Source: Leucobacter massiliensis
GTDB taxonomy: Bacteria > Actinomycetota > Actinomycetes > Actinomycetales > Microbacteriaceae
Assembly: GCF_002982315.1 (NCBI RefSeq)
Contig: NZ_MWZD01000024.1
Span: 62,001 to 126,000 of the forward strand
DNA length: 64,000 nt
Direction of reading: 5' to 3'
Shown here: piece after piece, positions 32,027 through 40,377 of the stretch
How positions within the stretch are numbered: position 1 is the stretch's first letter
Layout: the number at the start of each line of letters is the position of its first letter
Made by a program: the position numbers and the translations under genes
Notes under the pieces: model-generated
Seen by the model: only the letters and a program-made list of their open reading frames with translations
Told to the model about the DNA's origin: nothing
The model's database searches: none

Positions 32027-32038
32027 TACGTTGGAGCC
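32027..32038 (+). promoter_or_regulatory. -10 box TACGTT for leaderless rhuM-fic gene
   Basis: TACGTT (32027-32032), 6 bases, ATG at 32039. Mirror copy: 46749-46760. Confidence 0.45.
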
Positions 32039-32974
32039 ATGAGCAGCCTCGAACTCTACACCTCTCACGATGGCACCGTCTCGCTTGAAGTCCGGGCCGA
32101 CCACGACACCGTTTGGCTCACACGTCAGCAATTGGCAACGCTGTTCGGGCGTGACGTGAAGACCATCGGTAAGCACATCGCAAACGCGAGGCGGGAGGAA
32201 CTCGAGGGCGTGGCAGTTGTCGCAAAATTTGCGACAACTGCCACCGACGGTAAGACATACCGGGTCGAACACTACAACCTCGACCTCGCCCTTTCCGTCG
32301 GCTACCGTGTCAAGTCGCCCGAGGGCGTGTACTTTCGTCGGTGGGCAACGGACGTTCTCCGCCGGTACCTTCTCGAAGGTGTGGCCGTGAACGAATCACG
32401 ATTGCGAGAGCTCGGTCAGATCGTGCAGATTCTCTCCCGTTCCAGCGATGAGCTGGTTGCAGGGGTTGCCGATGTGTTGGCGGAGTACCTCCCCAGCCTC
32501 ACCCTGCTGCGCGACTACGACGAGGGCAGCATCGACACCGCGCCCTGTGTCGTTCCCGGATGGACGCTCACTCTCGACGAAGCCCGGTCGGTCATCGCGC
32601 ACGTTGCTGACGAGTTTCCCGATGACGGCTTGCTCGGCAGAGAGCGTGGCGATGCGCTCGGCGGCGTGGTCGGCGCGATCTATCAGGGTTTCGACGGGCA
32701 GGATCTGTACCCGACAGTCGAAGAGAAGGCGGCGAACCTGCTGTACCTGGTGGTCAAAGACCATCCGCTCTCGGACGGCAACAAGCGCAGCGCGGCGGCA
32801 CTGTTCATCACCTTCCTCGCTCGTAACGGAATGCTGGCGAGCAATAGCGGCGCCCCGTGCATTGCGAATAACACGCTCGCCGCGATTACCCTCATGGTCG
32901 CAATGAGCGACCCGAAGGAGAAGGACCTCATGATCGCCCTGCTGATTCGCATGATCACGGGGCGTGCCGCGTGA
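32039..32974 (+). CDS. RhuM-family protein with C-terminal Fic/Doc domain
   Basis: A protein of 311 residues. The RhuM N-terminal part (1-120) has TVWLTRQQLATLFGRDVKTIGKHI, a helix-turn-helix-like segment, then VVAKFATTATDGKTYRVEHYNLD and SPEGVYFRRWATDVLRRYL. The C-terminal part (200-311) holds the Fic core HPLSDGNKRSAAALF, a near-canonical HxFx(D/E)GNxR motif expected to catalyse nucleotide or phosphate transfer onto a target protein. No separate antitoxin gene is adjacent. It is divergent from the MazG/helicase pair. A 35-bp palindrome lies inside its coding sequence. Confidence 0.88.
   Translation: MSSLELYTSHDGTVSLEVRADHDTVWLTRQQLATLFGRDVKTIGKHIANARREELEGVAVVAKFATTATDGKTYRVEHYNLDLALSVGYRVKSPEGVYFRRWATDVLRRYLLEGVAVNESRLRELGQIVQILSRSSDELVAGVADVLAEYLPSLTLLRDYDEGSIDTAPCVVPGWTLTLDEARSVIAHVADEFPDDGLLGRERGDALGGVVGAIYQGFDGQDLYPTVEEKAANLLYLVVKDHPLSDGNKRSAAALFITFLARNGMLASNSGAPCIANNTLAAITLMVAMSDPKEKDLMIALLIRMITGRAA
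32210..32244. repeat. 35-bp near-perfect palindrome inside the rhuM-fic gene
   Basis: The 17-base arm GTGGCAGTTGTCGCAAA and its exact reverse complement are separated by one A (32227). It encodes the VAVVAKFATTA segment. It could form a strong mRNA hairpin or a symmetric protein-binding site. Mirror copy: 46543-46577. Confidence 0.9.
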
Positions 32975-33216
32975 GCCGTATTCGATGGTCTGACCGCTGA
33001 ACACTGTGCCGAAAGTGTCAGCTTCGACACGAGCGGGTGACTTGCTGAATGAGCGCCCAGGCGACTCCGCCCCAAGTCCGTTTCGGGATACTGACAGACG
33101 GCACCGTTCCTGGGCTGAGTTCGGCGCAGTCAACGAGGAGCGGATGGCACTGGGGTGCCACGGGGTCGGCACCGGGGGGTGACGCGCGGGAGGTGCGGTT
33201 CCGGGAGGGTGGAACC

Positions 33217-33522
33217 ATGACCGCCACCCATCCGCTCCACCGTCCCGTGCCCTTCATCGCCGTGTGCCTCTCGCTCGCCGTCGCGCTCGCGCTCGTGGCG
33301 ACGCTCGCTGTGTGGGCGATCGTGGGCGGCGCGACCGCGTCGGCACTGCAGGGGTCCGAGCGCACCATCAGCAGTGACCCCGTGAGCGCCGTCTCCGCTG
33401 CCGCACCCTCTACCACCGCAACCACGTCCGGGAGCGCGCAGACCACCGCGACCACGTCCGGGAGCACCGCGGCCACCGCGTCCACCGGCACGCACGACGG
33501 GGCTGCCGCCCACGCTCGCTGA
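33217..33522 (+). CDS. Small single-helix membrane protein with Thr/Ser repeats
   Basis: A protein of 101 residues from the ATG at 33217, which has GGGAGGG upstream. One transmembrane helix (about 13-40, FIAVCLSLAVALALVATLAV) is followed by a Thr/Ser/Ala-rich tail with two 30-bp tandem units (33412-33441, 33442-33471) encoding TTATTSGS-type peptides. A surface-exposed, possibly O-glycosylated tail is plausible. No family recognised. It precedes the large cell-wall protein by 87 bp. Confidence 0.6.
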   Translation: MTATHPLHRPVPFIAVCLSLAVALALVATLAVWAIVGGATASALQGSERTISSDPVSAVSAAAPSTTATTSGSAQTTATTSGSTAATASTGTHDGAAAHAR

Positions 33523-33609
33523 GCGGGATCACGGCCGGTCGCCAGCCGCCGAGCTGTGGCCCTACCGCTTTTACGTGCCATCGCCTAGCCTGTTTGCGGG
33601 GGGTGGACG

Positions 33610-36600
33610 ATGCGGTCTCGCAAAAACAAGAAAGAAGTCCAATTTAAACGTGGGCTCGCCATGCTGGCATGCGGTCTCCTGGCGGTCACCGGGCTGGTGG
33701 TGACGGAACTGGCCTCCGCGCCGACGCCGGCGCAGGCGGCGGCCTCGGATCTGCTCGACTGCACGCCCTCGTCCCCGTACGTGTACAACCTGCGGAGCCC
33801 GGACCAGACCGTGGGCGGTCAGCGCGTGAATCGCGTCGAGCGGGTCAACGTCACGACGGGCGAGGTGGAGGTCATCGCGGACTTCTCGGCGGCCACCGCG
33901 CCCGACGACCTCGTCATCGAAGAGCAGGTCAACGGACTCGGCATTCGCAGAGACGAGCTGGGGCGCGGCCGCTGGCTGGTCTTCTCGACCAGCAACATCT
34001 CGGATCTGAGCGGAACGCGGAACGTCTATCAGTACGATCTGCTGACCGAGACGCTGGTCTCCACCCGCATCCCCGACGAGATCTGGTCGGCCGACTCGAA
34101 CCACACGACCCGCCACGGCGCGGTCGACCTGAGCACCGGCATGTACTACACGGCGACGCACCGCAGCAACTCCGACGAGTTCACGCTCATCGCCTACGAC
34201 CTCGATGCGGAGGAGGTGTGGCTCGCCGGCCACCTGCGCACTCCGGGCGCGACCGGCTCCAGCGGCGACATGGCCTTCGACTCGCTCGGCAACCTCTACT
34301 TCATCGTCGGCGGCCAGTCGGCTGCCCGGCAGTTCACCGCCCCGGCGGGGACGCTCCCGACCGAGCCGGGGCAGCAGATCGAGTTCACCCTGACCGACAC
34401 GGGCGGCGCGGCCACGGACGACGCGGCCCCGCAGCAGCGGCCCCCGCTGTCGCGCACCAACGGCGTCGGCGTCGCCTTCGGGCCCTACGGGTATCTGTAC
34501 GAGACCTTCGCCTCCGGCTTCCTCTACCGCGTCGACCCCTCGTCCGGCGTGATCGTCCCCGATGCGGCGGTGCGCCCGCAGGACGTCGCCCTCGTCGACC
34601 TCGGCCCAGCGCAGCCGGGCTCGACGGCGCGGGGCGGCTCCTCGACCGACCTCGCCACCTGCGCGTCCCCGAGCACCATCGAGGTCCGCAAGTTCGTCAA
34701 CCACCGCGAGAAGGACAGCGACCAGTTCACCATGTCGGTGACGCGCGAGGACGGCGAGGCCGTCGGCGTCCCTGCCACCACGAGCGGCACGGAGAACGGG
34801 CTGCAGCAGGAGCAGGTGGGCCCGGTCGGGATCCTCACCCTGCGCGGGGACGGCAGCACCCCCTGGAGCTACACGATCTCCGAGACGGGCACCGGGGCGA
34901 CCGACCTCTCCGACTACGACACGAGCTACCACTGCGTCGACCGCAACGACTCGTCGTGGGGCCCGTACTCGGGCAGCTTCGCCGGCTCCGAGGAACGCAG
35001 TTTCACGATCGAGACCCCCACGCGCGAGGCGGGGGCGGCGAGCCGCGCGATCGTGTGCACGCTGACGAATGCCGACCCCGGCAACCCCGTGGTCGTGAAG
35101 CAGTTCGACGACGAGACGCCGCGGGCGGCCGTCGACGATGTGACCTTCTCCGGGAGCTATCGCTGCGTGCTCGAATCGGCAGAGCCGGCCGTCGTGAACG
35201 AGGGCACCTGGACGGTGGAGGGCAGCGGGCCCGCGCTGCTGGTCCCGGAATCGGGTTCGACCACCGACGTGCCGATCGGCTCGGTGTGCGAGGTGAGGGA
35301 GGACGCGCTCGACGCAGGCGTCTTCCCCGATGACTCCTGGTCGTGGGGCGCCACCGTCTTCGCACCGGAGACCCCGGGCGATCCCGCGTCGGGAACCGTC
35401 ACCATCACTGCGGAGGACACGCTCGCGAACACCGTCACCGTCACCAACTCGGCCCGGCAGGCCACGGCGCCGCTGCAGATCACCAAGTCGTTCGCGGACG
35501 GTGCGCCCGACTGGGTCGAGGAGGTCGCCTTCTCGGGGGCCTACGACTGCGCCTACGCGGGCCTCGACGGCGTGCGCGGCACGGACGACGACGTCATCAA
35601 CACCGGCAGCTGGAGCATCACGGGCACGGGGGAGGCGGCCCTCGACCCCGAGGCGAGCGCGCTGCCGGTGAACTCCGTGTGCTGGATCACCGAGGACACG
35701 CCGTCCGACGACGAGCTCCCGGCGGGAGCGTGGCACTGGATCGCCCCGAGCTACGAGCCTGCCAGTGACGACGGCAGCTCCGCCATCGTGACGATCCGCG
35801 ACGCCGCCGAGAATCGGGCGACCGTCACGAACTCCGCGAGCGGTCTCTCCATCGTCAAGGCATTCCCCGACGGCGCCCCCGAGTGGGTGCAGGAGATCAC
35901 CTACACGGGCAGCTACCGCTGCGAGACCGGCACCGCGCAGATCACGGGCACCTGGTCCGTGACCGGGGCCGGGATCGCGGAGCTCAGCCCCGGCGAGGGG
36001 CAGCCCGCCGAGCTTCCGCCTGGCGCGAGCTGCAGCGCGAGCGAGGACACGCTCGACCCCGGGCAGCTGCCGGACGAGAGCTGGTCGTGGGGGACGCCCG
36101 CCATCACCCCCGACTCGGTCCTCGCCGGCTCCGATCCGGCGGCCAGCACGATCACCGTGACCAACTCGGTGTCGCAGGAGACGCCCGTCGTGTCGCTGAA
36201 CATCGACAAGGCGCTGCCGGAGGGATCCCCGGCGTGGCTCGATCAGCTGCGCTACACCGGTGGATACTCGTGCGTCCTCGGCGACGAGGAGTACACGGGC
36301 ACTTGGGCGGTCACCGGTGCGGGACCCGCGGTCCTCACCCCCGGGGAGGGCTCCTCCGCCGAGCTCCCCGTGGGAGCGCAGTGCACGGTCGAGGAGGACG
36401 CGCTTGATCCCGGGCTGCTGCCGGACGCCTCGTGGACGTGGAACGCCCCGGTGATCGATCCTCAGCCGCTGGAGCTGACGGCCGAGGGGGAGAACACCGT
36501 GACGGTGACGAACGGTGCCACGCAGGCCACCACCTCCCTGTCCATCGCGAAGGCGTTCCCGGAGGATGCCCCGTCGTGGCTGGGGGAGCTCTCCTACTCC

Positions 36601-38409
36601 GGCCGCTACTCCTGCGCCATCGGAACCCAGCTCGACACCGGCTCGTGGAGCGTCACCGGCGCGGGTGCCGCGACGCTGCTCCCCGATGAGGGGAGCTCCG
36701 CGGAGCTGCCCGTCGGCGCGGCGTGCACCGTCTCGGAGGGCGAGCTCGATCCGGCGCTCCTGCCGAACCCCTCGTGGGCCTGGCAGCCGCCGGTCATCGA
36801 TCCGACGCCGCTGGTCCTCACCGCCGACGGCGCGAACACGGTGACGGTGACGAACAGCGCGTCGCAGGCGACCACCGGGCTCTCCGTCGTGAAGGCGCTC
36901 CCCGAGGGATCTCCCGAGTGGCTGCAGGAGATCACCTACTCGGGTGCCTACGCCTGCAGCACCACGGGAGAGGAGAACACGGGCACCTGGGTCGTCACCG
37001 GCGCAGGCGAGGCGCAGCTCGCGGCCGACCCGGGCACCAGCAGTGAGCTGCCCGCGGGTTCCTCCTGCGTGGTGACCGAGGAGCCTCCCGCCGAGGGACT
37101 GCTGCCGAACGCCTCGTGGAGCTGGGACCAGCCGCTCATCGATCCGGTGCCGATCGTGCTGTCGGCCGAGGGGCCGAACGTCGTCACCGTGACGAACGGG
37201 GCGACGCAGGCGACTGCGGCGCTGACCGTCGCGAAGGCCTTCGCGGACGGTGCGCCGGAGTGGATGGAGGACGTCGCCTACTCGGGGGGCTACGCGTGCG
37301 CGATCGGATCTGAGGAGTCGAGCGGCACCTGGTCGGTCACCGGCTCCGGGACTGCGGTGCTCGAGCCGTCGCCCGGCTCCGTCTCGCCCGCGGCGATCCC
37401 GGCGGGCTCCGCGTGCACGGTCACCGAGGACGCGCTGAACCCGGAGGATCTTCCGGACGAGCTCTGGTCGTGGGCCGAGCCGGTGGTGGACCCCGTCCCG
37501 CTCGTGCTCGCCGCGGACGCGGAGAACGTCGTGACGGTCACGAACAACGCCAGCCGGCTCCCCACCGCGGAGGTGGCGATCCGCAAGGCGTTCGCGGAGG
37601 GCTCGCCCGGGTGGATGGACGGGGTCGCCTACACGGGAGGCTTCGAGTGCCGCTTCGAGGGCGCAGTGTTCGCGGGGAGCTGGCGCGTCACCGGGTCCGG
37701 TGACGCGGTGCTCGCCCCCAGTGCCGAGGTGCCGCTCGGTGCCGAGTGCTCGGTGAGCGAGGACGCGCCCTCGGCGGAGGATCTCCCCGACGCCTCGTGG
37801 GCGTGGGGCGAACCGGAGGTGTCGCCGGATTCGCTCATCGTCGGCGAAGCGGCTTCGAATGTGTTCACCGTCACGAACAGCGCGATGAGGGTGACGGGCA
37901 GCCTGCAGATCGAGAAGGCGCTCGCGCCGGGTTCACCGGCCTGGCTCGGGGACATCACCTACACGGGCAGCTGGTCGTGCACCCTCGGTGAAGAGACCCG
38001 GGCGGGGAGCTGGTCGGTGACCGGGGCCGGGTCCGCCGAGTTGCGGCCGGCGGCCGAACTCCCCGTCGGTGCCGTGTGCACGGTGGCGGAGGATCCCCTC
38101 GACCCGGGCGAGCTCCCGGACGGCACCTGGGAGTGGGAGCAGCCGGTCATCGAGATCACCCGGATCACCATCGCCTCCGGGGCGCCGGAGACCCCGGTGG
38201 CCGTCGTGAACGCCGCGCGGCAATCCGATTCGCCGGCACCGGGTCCGGGGCCCGAGCCGCCGCATCCGGGCCCTGAGCCGCCGCATCCGGGTCCCGGCCG
38301 GATCGCCGAGACGGGCGGCGGGGACAGCGCGGGGCTGCTGCTGCTCCTGGCCGGGGCCGGGGTGCTCGCCGGAGCCGCGGTGCTCGCGCTCCGTCCGCGG
38401 CGGCGGTGA
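33610..38409 (+). CDS. Giant repeat-containing cell-wall surface protein
   Basis: A protein of 1599 residues. A signal peptide (1 to about 43: a basic start, then LAMLACGLLAVTGLVV, ending PAQAA) leads to an N-terminal domain (45-355) with SGDMAFDSLGNLYFI-type strands that look beta-propeller-like. After one SpaA-like domain come nine tandem ~114-residue units starting near 494, 621, 746, 863, 977, 1091, 1205, 1322 and 1432. Each begins (V/I)xKxF/L and holds two Cys, as in DUF5979-like actinobacterial adhesin repeats. A Pro/Gly/His linker, RIAETGGG (an LPXTG-like sorting motif), one helix and RPRRR end the protein. Sortase anchoring and adhesion are inferred. Confidence 0.88.
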   Translation: MRSRKNKKEVQFKRGLAMLACGLLAVTGLVVTELASAPTPAQAAASDLLDCTPSSPYVYNLRSPDQTVGGQRVNRVERVNVTTGEVEVIADFSAATAPDDLVIEEQVNGLGIRRDELGRGRWLVFSTSNISDLSGTRNVYQYDLLTETLVSTRIPDEIWSADSNHTTRHGAVDLSTGMYYTATHRSNSDEFTLIAYDLDAEEVWLAGHLRTPGATGSSGDMAFDSLGNLYFIVGGQSAARQFTAPAGTLPTEPGQQIEFTLTDTGGAATDDAAPQQRPPLSRTNGVGVAFGPYGYLYETFASGFLYRVDPSSGVIVPDAAVRPQDVALVDLGPAQPGSTARGGSSTDLATCASPSTIEVRKFVNHREKDSDQFTMSVTREDGEAVGVPATTSGTENGLQQEQVGPVGILTLRGDGSTPWSYTISETGTGATDLSDYDTSYHCVDRNDSSWGPYSGSFAGSEERSFTIETPTREAGAASRAIVCTLTNADPGNPVVVKQFDDETPRAAVDDVTFSGSYRCVLESAEPAVVNEGTWTVEGSGPALLVPESGSTTDVPIGSVCEVREDALDAGVFPDDSWSWGATVFAPETPGDPASGTVTITAEDTLANTVTVTNSARQATAPLQITKSFADGAPDWVEEVAFSGAYDCAYAGLDGVRGTDDDVINTGSWSITGTGEAALDPEASALPVNSVCWITEDTPSDDELPAGAWHWIAPSYEPASDDGSSAIVTIRDAAENRATVTNSASGLSIVKAFPDGAPEWVQEITYTGSYRCETGTAQITGTWSVTGAGIAELSPGEGQPAELPPGASCSASEDTLDPGQLPDESWSWGTPAITPDSVLAGSDPAASTITVTNSVSQETPVVSLNIDKALPEGSPAWLDQLRYTGGYSCVLGDEEYTGTWAVTGAGPAVLTPGEGSSAELPVGAQCTVEEDALDPGLLPDASWTWNAPVIDPQPLELTAEGENTVTVTNGATQATTSLSIAKAFPEDAPSWLGELSYSGRYSCAIGTQLDTGSWSVTGAGAATLLPDEGSSAELPVGAACTVSEGELDPALLPNPSWAWQPPVIDPTPLVLTADGANTVTVTNSASQATTGLSVVKALPEGSPEWLQEITYSGAYACSTTGEENTGTWVVTGAGEAQLAADPGTSSELPAGSSCVVTEEPPAEGLLPNASWSWDQPLIDPVPIVLSAEGPNVVTVTNGATQATAALTVAKAFADGAPEWMEDVAYSGGYACAIGSEESSGTWSVTGSGTAVLEPSPGSVSPAAIPAGSACTVTEDALNPEDLPDELWSWAEPVVDPVPLVLAADAENVVTVTNNASRLPTAEVAIRKAFAEGSPGWMDGVAYTGGFECRFEGAVFAGSWRVTGSGDAVLAPSAEVPLGAECSVSEDAPSAEDLPDASWAWGEPEVSPDSLIVGEAASNVFTVTNSAMRVTGSLQIEKALAPGSPAWLGDITYTGSWSCTLGEETRAGSWSVTGAGSAELRPAAELPVGAVCTVAEDPLDPGELPDGTWEWEQPVIEITRITIASGAPETPVAVVNAARQSDSPAPGPGPEPPHPGPEPPHPGPGRIAETGGGDSAGLLLLLAGAGVLAGAAVLALRPRRR
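36196..37563 (+). repeat. Exact-period 342-bp tandem repeats in the surface-protein gene
   Basis: Consecutive units start at 36196, 36538, 36880 and 37222, exactly 342 bp (114 codons) apart. The neighbouring units have slightly different lengths. The units are diverged at the DNA level, so the array is old. Confidence 0.85.
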
Positions 38410-38485
38410 CGCCGTGATGGTCGGGCCGGCTCCTGGTTAGCATGGAGCTGAGACAGCAGCGCCGCCACGTCGAAAGGTGACCGAG

Positions 38486-39370
38486 ATGCGATCCAGCGAA
38501 ACCAGCAGCGCCAGCGAAGCCGGCCGCGCGGCGCGCACCGCACGCCCCACGCTCGTCACCGGCTCCGTCGTGCTCGTCACGGGGGCCGCCGCCGGCATGG
38601 GGGAGCTGTACGCGCGGCGCGCCGCGAAGGAGGGGGCGCGGGCGATCGCGCTGTGGGATCTCGACGGGCCGCGGGCGGAGGCGCTCGCCGCCGAGCTGAG
38701 CGGCGGCGAGACCACGGCGCGCGCCTATGTCGTCGACGTTTCCGACCGTGAGGCGGTGCGGGAGGCGGCCGGGCGGACCGTCGCGGAGCTCGGCGTCCCC
38801 GACGTGCTCATCAACAACGCCGGCATCGTGCGCGGTGCGCTCTTCTGGGAGCACGACCCCGAGCGCGACATCGAGCTCACGATGCGCGTCAACACGCTCG
38901 CCCCCATGTGGCTCACGCGCGAGCTGCTCCGGGCGATGCTCGCCGATCGCGGCCGGCCGAAGCGCATCCTCAACATCGCCTCCGCCGCGGGCACGCTCGC
39001 CAATCCGCGGATGAGTGTCTACGCCGCCTCGAAGTGGGCGATGATCGGGTGGAGCGAGTCACTGCGCCTCGAACTCGCGCGCGAGGGCCACGGCCACGTC
39101 GCCGTCACGACGTTCTGCCCCAGCTACGTCTCCACGGGCATGTTCGCGGGCGCCCGCGGCCCGCTGCTCACCCCGATCATGACGCCGGTGCGGGCAGCCC
39201 GCGCCGCGTGGGAGGGCATGCTCGCGGGCACGCCGCTCGTGCTGCGGCCGTGGACGGTGAAGCTCGCGATGGCGTTGCGCGGGATCCTGCCCACGCGCGT
39301 GTGGGACGCGATCGCGGATCGCGTGTTCCACGTGTACTCCTCGATGGATCGCTTCACGGGACGCGGCTGA
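38486..39370 (+). CDS. Short-chain dehydrogenase/reductase (SDR), left copy at the fold
   Basis: A protein of 294 residues from the ATG at 38486, with GAAAGG 9 bases upstream. The cofactor motif is TGAAAGMG (32-39), then NNAGIVRGA, and the catalytic Ser-Tyr-Lys in NIASAAG and YAASK. It resembles SDRs acting on lipids or steroids, as judged from the long C-terminal tail (residues 225-294) after the fold; the substrate is open. A TAGCAT box (38438-38443) may be its -10. The stop codon is 23 bases from the centre of the palindrome. Confidence 0.87.
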   Translation: MRSSETSSASEAGRAARTARPTLVTGSVVLVTGAAAGMGELYARRAAKEGARAIALWDLDGPRAEALAAELSGGETTARAYVVDVSDREAVREAAGRTVAELGVPDVLINNAGIVRGALFWEHDPERDIELTMRVNTLAPMWLTRELLRAMLADRGRPKRILNIASAAGTLANPRMSVYAASKWAMIGWSESLRLELAREGHGHVAVTTFCPSYVSTGMFAGARGPLLTPIMTPVRAARAAWEGMLAGTPLVLRPWTVKLAMALRGILPTRVWDAIADRVFHVYSSMDRFTGRG

Positions 39371-39416
39371 GGCTCCCTGGTGCCCCGGATCAGCTGATCC
39401 GGGGCACCAGGGAGCC
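39371..39416. other. Turning point of the palindrome (zero-length spacer)
   Basis: The 23 bases after the SDR stop read straight into their own complement. The centre is CAG|CTG between 39393 and 39394, inside GATCAGCTGATC. As RNA it would make a 23-bp stem with no loop, so in native DNA this was probably one arm of a terminator hairpin at which the fold-back happened. Confidence 0.9.
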
Positions 39417-40301
39417 TCAGCCGCGTCCCGTGAAGCGATCCATCGAGGAGTACACGTGGAACACGCGATCCGCGATCGCGTCCCACACGCGCGTGGGCAG
39501 GATCCCGCGCAACGCCATCGCGAGCTTCACCGTCCACGGCCGCAGCACGAGCGGCGTGCCCGCGAGCATGCCCTCCCACGCGGCGCGGGCTGCCCGCACC
39601 GGCGTCATGATCGGGGTGAGCAGCGGGCCGCGGGCGCCCGCGAACATGCCCGTGGAGACGTAGCTGGGGCAGAACGTCGTGACGGCGACGTGGCCGTGGC
39701 CCTCGCGCGCGAGTTCGAGGCGCAGTGACTCGCTCCACCCGATCATCGCCCACTTCGAGGCGGCGTAGACACTCATCCGCGGATTGGCGAGCGTGCCCGC
39801 GGCGGAGGCGATGTTGAGGATGCGCTTCGGCCGGCCGCGATCGGCGAGCATCGCCCGGAGCAGCTCGCGCGTGAGCCACATGGGGGCGAGCGTGTTGACG
39901 CGCATCGTGAGCTCGATGTCGCGCTCGGGGTCGTGCTCCCAGAAGAGCGCACCGCGCACGATGCCGGCGTTGTTGATGAGCACGTCGGGGACGCCGAGCT
40001 CCGCGACGGTCCGCCCGGCCGCCTCCCGCACCGCCTCACGGTCGGAAACGTCGACGACATAGGCGCGCGCCGTGGTCTCGCCGCCGCTCAGCTCGGCGGC
40101 GAGCGCCTCCGCCCGCGGCCCGTCGAGATCCCACAGCGCGATCGCCCGCGCCCCCTCCTTCGCGGCGCGCCGCGCGTACAGCTCCCCCATGCCGGCGGCG
40201 GCCCCCGTGACGAGCACGACGGAGCCGGTGACGAGCGTGGGGCGTGCGGTGCGCGCCGCGCGGCCGGCTTCGCTGGCGCTGCTGGTTTCGCTGGATCGCA
40301 T
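39417..40301 (-). CDS. SDR enzyme, mirror copy
   Basis: Identical to the SDR gene at 38486-39370. The two copies lie tail to tail across the fold, with 46 bp between the stop codons. Confidence 0.8.
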   Translation of the reverse strand: MRSSETSSASEAGRAARTARPTLVTGSVVLVTGAAAGMGELYARRAAKEGARAIALWDLDGPRAEALAAELSGGETTARAYVVDVSDREAVREAAGRTVAELGVPDVLINNAGIVRGALFWEHDPERDIELTMRVNTLAPMWLTRELLRAMLADRGRPKRILNIASAAGTLANPRMSVYAASKWAMIGWSESLRLELAREGHGHVAVTTFCPSYVSTGMFAGARGPLLTPIMTPVRAARAAWEGMLAGTPLVLRPWTVKLAMALRGILPTRVWDAIADRVFHVYSSMDRFTGRG

Positions 40302-40377
40302 CTCGGTCACCTTTCGACGTGGCGGCGCTGCTGTCTCAGCTCCATGCTAACCAGGAGCCGGCCCGACCATCACGGCG

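Larger units (their letters stand above)
31666..32038. other. Gene-free 373-bp gap between the divergent mazG and rhuM-fic genes
   Basis: It holds the mazG -10 (TAACTT, 31678-31673), the VOC remnant (31823-31963) and the rhuM-fic -10 (TACGTT, 32027-32032). I see nothing in 31679-31822: no gene or clear repeat. Confidence 0.7.
14787..39393 (+). repeat. Left arm of a giant perfect inverted repeat
   Basis: Each base x of this arm pairs with the complement at 78787-x. Checks at the outer end (14787 against 64000), at intergenic stretches and at every long reading frame showed no difference. The arm joins unique DNA at 14786 only because the window ends at 64000, so the true outer boundary is not visible. 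Confidence 0.97.

Noticed and set aside
29460..33000. Prophage or integrative element
   Set aside because: No integrase, transposase, phage structural gene or tRNA-type attachment site was found; only the VOC 3'-end repeats support mobility.
36196..37563. Regular 342-bp repeats as a possible CRISPR or satellite array
   Set aside because: Units are far too long, diverged and in one continuous reading frame; they are protein domain repeats.
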